Source of the DNA: Polytrichum commune
Taxonomy: Eukaryota > Streptophyta > Polytrichopsida > Polytrichales > Polytrichaceae
Length of the DNA: 64,000 bases
Direction: 5' to 3'
NCBI GenBank assembly: GCA_950295325.1
Contig: OX485806.1
Span: 55,487,169 to 55,551,168 of the forward strand
The translations under genes were made by a program, and so were the position numbers. The number at the start of each line of letters is the position of its first letter. Positions within the stretch are counted from its first letter, which is position 1. Under the pieces are notes generated by a model. That model was not told the DNA's origin, did no database searches, and saw only the letters and a program-made list of their open reading frames with translations. Of the stretch, positions 43,832-54,359 are shown in pieces.

Positions 43832-46132
43832 TGTGGAGGGCCACCTTCAACCTTCCAGCCTCAGACGGTGTAACCCGCTGCTGAACCGGTTTACATGGAA
43901 GTTACTCCCACCAAAATTAGATCTTCTCTCTAAGTCTCTTGAAGGTGTTTGCATTCTTCTGTGTCTCAATCCCGTAACATATAGTTCCAATGTTCTTATA
44001 AATTCTCCAGGAGTAGTTGATCCAAGATCACAAGTGTATGTTCCCCGAAATGTCTTTATCAAGAAAATACTTGAACGCATATTCAATATTTCTCGATAAC
44101 TCTCTAATGAATTCTTAATGAGTTAGTGCCTTAGAACTTAAGTTAATATTTCTCAAACGTGTAATGTCAAGGTTAAGCGTTTCCCCGAGAGAAACACCCT
44201 CATACAAATATCTTTCATGGTTGAATTCATCTAAAACATATTTCAAGTTTATAACTCTCTTAATTTGAAACCATCTAAAATCTCCTTCCAACAATGGTTC
44301 GAATTTATTTCATATTGATTTGTAATCCTAAATAAAAATCCTCATTCATTCGTTCAAGTTCCAAAGTATTATCCTTTATTCCGTTCAAATTTTCAAACCC
44401 ATTGCCTAATACTTTCACACGGCAAACATACTCCCTTGCTAAGTTAAGACGACCTAGCTCACGGGAGTTACTTAGACGTAATCAAAATCTCTTTACATTC
44501 CCTTAGCCATCAGTGTATGCTCTCGAGCCGAATCTCTAAGGTTTAATACATAATTGTTAATTCCTTAGAACATTCCCAATATCGGCCAAGGGCCGGCTTG
44601 TATCTCAAAATATTCTCTTAGGCCACAATTACCTTAGGTGTTATGATGGGGGTTTGATGACGAGGCCAACACTTAACCTTCCCTGGATCAATTCCTTTGC
44701 TTGCCGACCTATCCGATTAGATTTTGCCAAGTCCTATCAACAAGCTAATCAAGGTAACTCATGACCGAGAGTGTGTGAGGTAATAATGAGTGGATTTGCT
44801 TAGGTGTCAATTTCGGCTTGAGGTCTCATGTCCCTCTCTTCCCATGATCACCACTTAAGTGATTTGATTTTACTTAGCTTTATTTACTTACCCAAAACAT
44901 TTGCTAAGTTTGGGTGACCTTACCGGATGCCATGTGTACTCCGAATTTGCATATGTGATAACCCCAAAACTTGACGTAAAGTGATTGCTCCTCCGGTAGT
45001 CAATCCTATTTGAAATCACGAGCATTTATGGAATTTCCATTGGGTGGTGCTTGCCAATAAGCCGCGAGTAAGCCTTTTAATTTTTACTCCTTTTCATAAA
45101 ACTCTTAGCTCGTTGCGTGTCTTCAACAATTGCCTAGGCCGACGTGAACACTCCCACATTGCTTTTACCGCATGATTTCTTACCGCACCGAGATTGCTCC
45201 GCTAGTCCAATCAGAATTACTAAGGCACTGCGGGTGCCTATATGTAATTCCAATGCACCGTGGGTGCCTATGGAATTCCTAATGCGCCTCGGGCGCCTAT
45301 GGAATTCCTAATGCGCCTCGGGCGCCTATGAATTTCCTAATGCACCACGGGTGCCTATGGATTTCCTAATGCACCTCGGGTGCCTATGAATTTCCTAATG
45401 CACCTCGGGTGCCTATTGCGAACTCAAGACTCAAGACTCGGGAGCTCGGACACTCATGTAAAGTCTTCTTATGCGAATGAAGTGCATTAGGGCCCTCAAG
45501 TGGCCTCCTTATATAGTCTCACAAATCTACGTTTTCCTAGGATTTTTGTAAATGTTAGCTCGGCTAAATTTAGCACTGTATCTAATAATAGCCGAATTTA
45601 AATGTCTTAATTTGTAGAGTTTAAATCTATAAAGTCCAACATGTAATACCTAATTACATATCTCTTCATATCACCTAAGCTACTTAATTGACATGTGCTC
45701 TAAGCGGGAATAGGACCGTGCCTCCTCGGTTCTTAAAATGGTCCTGTTCCCATTTACCTAGCTACTTCGGCCATATAAATACTGGCCCTAAGCCCGGCCC
45801 TTAACCAGTTCGTCCGTTGGCCTTTACTAGTAATTGGCCCCATCCGCCAGCTTGTCTTTAAACTGCCTGACCAGCTCGCCTTCGCCGGTAATTTGCCAGC
45901 TGGCCTTCTGGCCCTCATTGGTTGCGTAGCACCTGCCTATACCCGGCCAGTCTGCCAGCTTGTCTTCGTTGGTGACCTGGACAACGAGACCGGCCCCATT
46001 CTCACCCGCACCCCCGAGTGTCGACTCCGCTCGCTGGCTTCCGTCCATCGCCCTCTCTGTCTCGAGCTTCTCACCTCCTCCGTTGTTACGGCTGTCACCG
46101 GTTGGAACACAGTCTAGGGAGGTGTCTCTACA
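43832..46132 (-). mobile_element. Solo LTR (family S), TSD CTGAA
   Basis: 2301 bp from TGTGGAGGGCC to GTGTCTCTACA, with TGT.GAG inverted tips. CTGAA occurs at 43827-43831 and 46133-46137, an exact 5-bp duplication made from the satellite unit itself (CTATCTGAATTG). A TATA-like CTATATAAGGAGG in minus sense near 45510 suggests minus is sense, as in family B. No interior or PBS remains. Confidence 0.9.
45216..45416 (+). repeat. 30-bp tandem repeat inside the S LTR
   Basis: About seven units of CCTAATGC(G/A)CCTCGGGCG followed by 'cctatggaattt', close to the TATA-like site. Confidence 0.85.
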
Positions 46133-48957
46133 CTGAATTGAGAGCATGCAAAACACACAAGCATTCAAGACCAGAATGGAAGTTGAGAATGGAGTTCACA
46201 CAACTAGGCTATCTGAATTGAGAGCATGCAAAACACACAAGCATTCAAGACCATAATCGAAGTTGAGAATGGGGTTCACTTAACTACGGTATCTGAATGG
46301 AGAGCATGCAAAACACACAAGCATTCAAGCCTAGAGTCCAATTTGAGAATGGAGGTCAAACAACAAGGCTATCTGAATTGAGAGCATGCAAAACACACAA
46401 GCATTCAAGACCAGAATCGAAGTAGAGAATGGAGTTCACACAACTAGGCTATTTGAATTGAGAGCATGCAAAACACACAAGCATACAAGACGAAAATCCA
46501 ATTTGATAATGGAGTTCACACAAATAGGCTATCAGAATTGAGAGCATGCAAAACACACAAGCATTCAAGACCAGAATCCAAGTTGAGAATGGAGTTCACA
46601 CAACTAGGCTATCGGAATTGAGAGCATGCAAAACACACAAGCATTTAAGACCATAATCCAAATTGAGAATGGAGTTCTCACAAGTAGGTTCTCGGAATTG
46701 AGAGCATGCAAAACATACAAGCTATGAAGACCAGGTTCCACGTTGAGAATGGAGTTCACACAAGTAGGCTATCTGAATTAAAAACATGCAAAACAGACAA
46801 GCATTCAAGACCATAATCCACTTTGCGAATGGAGTTCACACAACTAGGCTATCTGAATGGAGAGCATGCAAAACACACAAGTATTCAAGACCATAATCCA
46901 AGTTGAGAATGGAGTTCACACAACTAGGCTCTCGGAATTGAGAGCATGCCAAACATACAAGCTATGAAAACCAGAATCCAAGTTGAGAATGGAGTTCACA
47001 CAACTAGGCTCTCGGAATTGAGAGCATGCAAAACATACAAGCTATGAAGACCAGAATCCACGTTCAGAATGGAGTTCACATAACTAGGCTATCTGAATTG
47101 AGAGAATGCAAAATACACAAGCATTCAAGACCATAATCCACTTTGAGAATGGAGTTCACACAACTAGGCTATCGGAATTGAGAGCATGTAAAACACACAA
47201 GCCTTCAAGACCATAATTCAAGTTGAGAATGTACTTCACACAAGTAGACTCTCGGAATTGAGAGCATGCAAAACACATAACAATTCAAGACCACAATCCA
47301 ATTTGAGAATGGAGTTCATACAAGTAGGCTCTCGAAATTGAGAGCATGCAAACACACAAGCATTCAAGACCAGAATCCAAGTTGAGAATGAAGTTCACAC
47401 AACTAGGCTATCTGAATTGAGAGCATGCAAAACATACAAGCATTCAAGACCATAATCCAAGTTGAGAATGGAGTTCATACAACTAGGCTATCTGAATTGA
47501 GAGCATGCAAAACATACAAGCATTCAAGACCATAATCCAAGTTGAGAATGGAGTTCACACAACTAGGCTCTCGGAATTGACACCATGCAAAACATACAAG
47601 CTATGAAAACCAGAATCCAAGTTGACAATGGAGTTCATACAAGTAGGCTCTCGAAATTGAGAGCATGCAAAACATACAAGCATTCAAGACCAGAATCCAA
47701 GTTGAGAATGGAGGTCACACAAGTAGGCTCTCGGAATTGAGAGCATGCAAAACATACAAGCTATGAAACCATAATCCAAGTTGACAATGGAGTTCATACA
47801 AGTAGGCTCTCGAAATTGAGAGCATGCAAAACATACAAGCATTCAAGACCAGAATCCAAGTTGAGAATGGAGGTCACACAACTAGGCTATTTGAATTGAG
47901 AGCATGCAAAACATACAAGCATTCAACACCATAATTCAAGTTGAGAATGGAGTTCACACAACTAGGCTATCTGAAGTGAGAGCATGCAAAACATACATGC
48001 ATTTAAGACCATAATCCAAGTTGAGAATGGAGTTCACACAACTAGGCTTTCGGAATTGAGAGCATGCAAAACATACAAGCTATGAAAACCAGAATCCAAG
48101 TTGAGACTCGAGTTCACACAACTAGGCTATCTGAATTGAGAGCATGCAAAACCCACAAGCATTCAAGACCATAATCCAAATTGAGAATGGAGTTCACACA
48201 ACTAGGCTATCTGAATTGAGAGCATGCAAAACCCACAAGCATTCAAAAGTAGAATCCAAATTGAGAATGGAGTTCACACATCTAGGCTATCTGAATTGAG
48301 AGCATGCAAAACATACATGCATTCAGGACCAAAATCCAAATTGAGAATGTAGTTCAGACAAATAGGCTCTCGAAATTGAGAGCATGCAAAACATACAAGC
48401 TATGAAGACCAGAATCCACGTTGAGAATGGAGTTCACACAACTAGGCTATCTGAATTGAGAGCATGTTAAACACACAAGCATTCAAGACCATAATCCACT
48501 TTGAGAATGGAGTTTACACAACTAGGCTATCGGAATTGAGTGCATGCAAAACACACAAGCTTTCAAGACCATAATTCAAGTTGAGAATGTACTTCACACA
48601 AGTAGGCTGTCGGAATTGAGAGCATGCAAAACACACAACAATTCAAGACTTGAATCCAATTTGAGAATGGAGTTCATACAAGTAGGCTCTCAAAATTGAG
48701 AGCATGCAAAACACACAAGCATTCAAGACCAGAATCCAAGTTGAGAATGGAGTTCACACAACTAGGCTATCTGAATTGAGAGCATGCAAAACATACAAGC
48801 ATTCAAGACCATAATTCATGTTGAGAATGGAGTTCACACAACTAGGCTATCTGAATTGAGAGCATGCAAAACGTACAAGCATTCAAGACCATAATCCAAG
48901 TTCAGAATGGAGTTCACACAACTAGGCTCTCGGAATTGATAGCATGCAAAACATACA
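46133..48957 (+). repeat. 80-bp satellite array, right block (about 35 units)
   Basis: Same unit as 43244-43831. Two variant classes alternate: 'attcaagacc' with 'aactaggctatct', and 'ctatgaagacc' with 'aagtaggctctcg'. A block at 47030-47400 with rare variants (CCACTTTG, 'gtacttcacaca', 'acaattcaaga') recurs at 48390-48760. Confidence 0.95.
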
Positions 48958-48972
48958 AGAGTCATCCTCCTT

Positions 48973-49830
48973 GACCCTCTCGGATCCGAGAGGGTCCTAC
49001 CCCAGCCCATGCACATCTTGGCCGAATCATAACACATAAGATATATACACTTAAACATACCTGCCTCAAAACATTTCTATCAAATATGGCTCTTCAAAGT
49101 CCTCTTCCTTGACCCTCTCGGATCCAAGAGGGTCCTACCCCAGCCCATGCACAACAACGCCGAAACAGAAAACACAAGATATATCCACTTATACAAACAT
49201 GCCTCAAAACATTTCTATCAAATCTGGCCCTTCAAAGCACTACTCGATGACCCTCTCGGATCCGAGAGGGTTCTACCCCAGCCCATGCACAACAACGCCG
49301 AAACAGAAAACACAAGATATATCCACTTATACAAACATGCCTCAAAACATTTCTATCAAATCTGGCCCTTCAAAGCACTACTCGATGACCCTCTCGGATC
49401 CGAGAGGGTCCTACCCCAGCCCATACACAACTAGGCCGAAACAGAAAAGACAAGAATTATACACTTAAACATAAATGCCTCAAAACATCTCAATGAAAAT
49501 CTGGCCCTTCAAAGCCCTACTCCTTGATCCTCTCGGATCCGAGAGGGTCCTACCCCAGCCCATACACAGCAAGGCCGAAACATAAAACACAAGAAATATC
49601 GACTTATACAAACATGCCTCAAAACATTTCTATCAAATCTGGTCCTTCAAAGTCCTCCTCCTTGACCCTCTCGGATCTGAGAGGGTCCTATCCAAGCCCA
49701 TATACAATTACTCCGAATCACAACACATAAGATATATACACTTAAACATACATGCCTCAAATCATTTCAATCAAAATCTTGCCATTAGGAGGAAACCTCA
49801 ATGACCCTCTCGGATCCAAGGGGGTCCTAT
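48973..49830 (+). repeat. 138-bp tandem array with a 20-bp palindrome (7 units)
   Basis: Units start at 48973, 49111, 49249, 49387, 49526, 49664 and 49803. Each carries CCCTCTCGGATCCGAGAGGG (some with one or more mismatches) followed by 'cctaccccagcccat' and later 'catgcctcaaaacatttc'. Open frames across it exist because 138 is divisible by three. Confidence 0.95.
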
Positions 49831-50160
49831 TCCTAACACATAAGGAATTTCTAGTTCACAACATTCACCTCATATCTGGTCTCTTGCTCGCCTCCCAATA
49901 TCTAGCCGAGCTTGTCCACACGAGTGATATGTAGTCAATTCAAAACCCTAACCTTCAATTGAAAAACTAGTCCTCATGGCCGAAATGGCATAGACAAGTC
50001 AACCCTTGCTACACATACATGCCTCACAACATTCACCTCAAAATATGGTCTCTTGGTCGTCTTTCAACAACTATGCCGAGCTAGTCCACACAAGTGATAT
50101 GTATTCAATTCAAAAACCCTATACCTCAATTCGGAAACTAGTCCTTATGGCCTAGCCAGC
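49831..50160 (+). repeat. Degenerate family H units between two arrays
   Basis: Two loose copies of a unit with 'cacaacattcacctca.atctggtctcttg' and 'gccgagct.gtccacac.agtgatatgtattcaattc'. Confidence 0.6.
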
Positions 50161-50700
50161 ACTATCAACCGAACTAGTTCACACAAGTTTACCCTATCTA
50201 TTCATACAATATACACTACCTTCAATTCAATATCTAGTCCTTCTGTCCTTTCCGACACAATCAACCGAACTAGTGCACACAAGTTTACCCTATCCACTCA
50301 TACAACATACACTACCTTCAATTCAATATCTAGTCCTTCTGTCATTTCCGGCTCTATCAACCGAACTAGTGCACACAAGTTTACCCTATCTACTCATACA
50401 ACATACACTACCTTCAATTCAATATATAGTCTTTCTGTCCTTTCCGGCACTATCATCCGAACTAGTGGACACTAGTTTTCCCTATCTACTCATACAACAT
50501 ACACTACCTTCAATTCAAAATCTAGTCCTTATGTCCTTTTCGGCACTATCAACCGAACTAGTGGACATAAGTTTTCCCTATCTATTCCTACAACGTACAC
50601 TAATTTCAATTCAAAATATGGTCATTATGTCCTACCCGACACTATCAATCGAACTAGTCTACACATTGAACATATACAACCTTGAATTCACAATGTAGTC
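50161..50700 (+). repeat. 96-bp tandem array (6 units)
   Basis: 'tcaaccgaactagt' recurs at about 50167, 50263, 50359, 50454, 50550 and 50646. Unit also holds 'ttaccctatctactcatacaac' or variants and 'caattcaatatctagtcctt'. Related in sequence to the family H units at 14250 and 32126. Confidence 0.9.
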
Positions 50701-50718
50701 CTCAAGCCCTCAATGAAA

Positions 50719-50742
50719 GACCTTCTCGGATCCGAGAGGGTC
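50719..50742 (+). repeat. Isolated copy of the GGATCC palindrome
   Basis: CTTCTCGGATCCGAGAGGG, one mismatch from the array palindrome. The following 240 bp to R1 hold nothing recognised. Confidence 0.8.
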
Positions 50743-50985
50743 TTTTTCTAGTCCATAACCAACTAAAGTTTTTGCTATAATGCAGGCAACTGGGTGTCAA
50801 TCCCACCCAGGCGCATGTCTCCCACTCAAGGCTCTTTCTCATTTCCTAATCCCTTTCCATATATTGCCTGTCCTATTCTTTGCAAATTCTCTCCCATATT
50901 TAGAGAATTGAATTTACTGTGTCATATTCCCATAAACCTAAATCTTGAAGTACCCATTCTGCATATAAGCTTACGACAAACTTAC

Positions 50986-53836
50986 GGTATCCATTGATGT
51001 GGTACTTTTGGGCCACCCCCTTTCGAGGGAGCCTAAAAGTATCACACAAGCCCTTCGGTGAAGGTGGCCTGCATTTGCAGGCGCCCAAGCCGAACCCGGA
51101 TGATAGGTGTATAACGTGAGTAGTTAGATTTTTAAGGGAGATTAAATATGCGTCGTAGTACCTCCGGAGGTTAGGCCTTAGTTTTTTACTAATGTGGCTT
51201 TAAACTCCACTAACCAATTTCATATCTAGTTCTAACCTTAACCCACAACCTATTCTACGCGCAGACGCACCAGCCTTGAAACCAAGGCAATCCTAATTTG
51301 TGAATTGGGATGGTTCTGATACACCCAACCGGGTGTGACTCATACCACCCTAACTCAACGAACGGAATAACGACAATTTGATGGACCATTCAATTCTTCC
51401 TATTTCTTTATTTAGTTCTATTTAGTTTTCTAAGCGGGGGAACTTGGCCTAAGTCCCACCCTTCACACAAATTCCTTCTTAATTACTTACTTTTGTTTGC
51501 ACGTCCTAACTCACTACATTAACATATTAGGCATCACCCCTTACCTCGGGTCTCTTGCCAACAAGGGTTTACGATTTATTTTGTATGTTTTGATTGTTAA
51601 ATGTGTTTACACTGGATAGACCACGAAATGCAACTCAATGGGACCAGGGTGACGGGCGACCTGTAGGTTCAACCTGTTGCGCAATCTTCATAAATTGGGG
51701 CCATTACTCCCAATCTATGGGGCCAACAACATAATAGTGGATTCGCGGGTCATTAACCCCACCTTTCCACCAACAACATTCAGAGTGGTCGTGTCGGTGA
51801 TTAATCCGACTTACCACACACGAAACTTGCTAATAAATGAAGCTACTACCACAAAACATACCAAGGGCCCCGAAAACAATGGAATTGGGTACTCCCTTGG
51901 CGGTCAAGTGGTCAAGCCACTTGACCTTACGAGATAGGTGAGTGGGTTTAGAAATGCGTACCTTAGCCGTGCTCCCTCCAATCCTAAATGGAAGGCTTAA
52001 GGTTAGTTAATTTACCTCAATTTTCCTCGGTTGATTTGGGCTTGATGTAGGCCGAGCCGCTACCTCCTTCTTTGCTCCACTTTCCGAGCGTCGACCTTGC
52101 CTCCTTCTTTGTAACTAGTTTGGTAGTAAGCGTACCTTAGTTAACAATTAAAATATAAAGTGTTATTCTGCCCTGTAATTTAATCCTAAGCATAATATTT
52201 ATACTTAGTGCACCAAATTATCTTTCCAATGATCTAAAAATCACTCTAATCGGATAAGAAATGCAAAAGTTATGAGGGTTGGAAGTGTGAGGTCGATTCA
52301 ACCGACCCTTCCAACCCACCTATCTACCTTCTAACTTCAAAAATTCATAGCACATTCCTTACTACTTGGATCTAGGCTTTCCTTATACCATTGGAAAGCT
52401 ATGAACAAGCTCTAACTAGAAAAATTATGACATCAGCAGGTTAAGCTAATAGAAATTCAGCGGACTCCTTGTAACACAGCAGTCAATCAAGAAGGCTTAA
52501 ACTATGTATCTCGCCTTCAACAATTCATATCTAATTCAAATCTTAGTCAAATCAAACGTTCTATATGACCCTGGAGAGATATTAAAAAGATGTATTTGAT
52601 AAAAATATGTGATTAGAAAGGCAAGCCGAAGTGAACCCAGCAGGTCCTCTGTAATGCAGCAGTCAACCAAAAGTTCTCAAACTATGTGTCCCATCTTGCA
52701 CAATTCATATCTAATTCAAATCATGCTCAAATCAAATGTTCTAAGCCATTTTGGAAAGCTACACAAAAGTTCTACTTGGGAAAAATATAATTTCTTGGAA
52801 TTAAAATTCCTATTGGGCTCGCAGGTCTGATCCAGCAGCCGCTACCCACAAGACCACCCAGTTTTTCTACTCCATCTTTGAAAATCCATAACTAATTGTC
52901 ATCTCAACCAAATCACAAATGGGAAACGGCTATGGATAGCTATATGAAATCTCTCTAAGAGAAAAATGATAAGTATCTTGTTCTAGCTTTTGAACTAAGC
53001 CTTCATGGCATTGGCAGATGAGGTCTATAATGCCTCTACTCAAAACTCTACCATCCAACCTACCTCTACAAAAGAAGGAATCATTTTGTTGGTGTGTTAA
53101 TAAACACACAACCTAACTAGGAGAGAGAGAGTAGAGGAGGTTGTCAAGCCTTTCTTTTAGACCATTGAGAATACATGCTAAAGGATTTTTTCCTAACTAC
53201 ATTGAAGCAGGGCTTCGCCCAAAAACTAGAGAAAGAGCGAGAGCTACAAGGTGGAAGGAGGGGTTTTTAAACCCTCTCACAAAAGGGTTGGACCCCTCCT
53301 CCACCGGATCCATTTTTCAAACCCTTTCCCGAAATTTTGGCTCGGGGGTTTTCCCGGTTGAAGTTGCCACCCTCTCGCCGAGGTGGCTCCGACAAAAAAC
53401 CTTTAGAAATCTTTCTAATTTTTCCGCCATCGAGTTGGCAAGGGGGCAAGTGGGCAAGTATCCCCCTTGCTCTCTTTCTTTTTTGTCTTCAAAATTCTTC
53501 ACGCCGATTTTATCTTCTTACGTAAAACACCTCCAATAGTCTTGTGTGCCTCACACTAACTAATAAACTAACACTTGCTTAGCTAGCATCTACTAACATT
53601 TGCTTAATAACTAGCATCTACTAATATTTGCTTAGCTAGTTGTTTTTACTAGCTAGCACATTTTTTCTACTTTGCTATCTTCTAGCACTACTTAGTTTCA
53701 TTTTGACCTTCCTTCTTCTAGGCTAAATGCTAAATGAACTAATTTTTCCTAAATTCCCTATCAATTCTAACTTTTAATGCTAACATTCTAACTAAAAGTG
53801 ATCCCGCAGAGTGGTGGACCACTCAAAGGGTTCACA
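50986..53836 (+). repeat. Long repeat R1, copy 2
   Basis: 2851 bp, the same length as copy 1. I found five differences by eye, all transitions. Its left boundary shares GGTATCCAT with copy 1; the right flanks differ. The MULE region follows immediately. Confidence 0.85.
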
Positions 53837-54359
53837 ATTGAATTCTCTTTTCTCTCCTCGCGGGACCCGCTCTGATTGGAACTGTTGGGATGCTCGCTCT
53901 CTGCCATAGATGGTGCTTGTAAACCATTGTCCTCCACTTCTTCGTCTATCGACTGTAGATTCAACCCTCCCTTGTCCATTCCACACGTATTCTGCGAGTC
54001 TGATGGGGTCCCTCTTCCTTCTATGCACCTTTCCTTCTTCTTCTTTAGTTCTCTCCGTCTCCTCTGTTTCATGTGCTGAAACTCGTCCCTCCCTTTCTCT
54101 TCTTACGTTTCTTTCCTGGATCGATTGTGAAGACTGTATTTTTGTCTGGTTCCTTCATGTGTGCGTTCCTGCTCCCCTCTCTTCCTCTCTTTCGTGCTCT
54201 GTAGTCTCTGGGCATCCCTTTACTTCACTCACAAAATGACCCTTCCCCGACCTTCTCTTATCTTTATAGTACCACTGTTCAACGTTTAAGGTTTACAATT
54301 CTCTGTTAGCTGTGCCTCGTTTTCCTTATTTGGATTTTTCTATTATTCGTCCCTCTCTT

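Noticed and set aside
45827-46168. 113-codon minus-strand ORF at the edge of the S LTR
   Set aside because: It crosses the LTR-satellite junction, so it cannot be an evolved gene.
49109-49468. 119-codon ORF with internal amino-acid repeats, and its partner frame at 49147-49434
   Set aside because: The 138-bp tandem unit is divisible by three, so any stop-free frame repeats. No coding evidence.
50273-50698. 141-codon ORF of repeated hydrophobic peptide, membrane-like
   Set aside because: It is the 96-bp array read in frame (32 codons per unit). The hydrophobicity comes from T/C-rich repeat sequence.
36350-53836. R1 copies 1 and 2 as the two LTRs of one 17-kb retrotransposon
   Set aside because: No matching TSD outside, no PBS after the first copy, no purine tract before the second, and the 11.8-kb interior holds satellites, a solo LTR and repeat A but no gag-pol.
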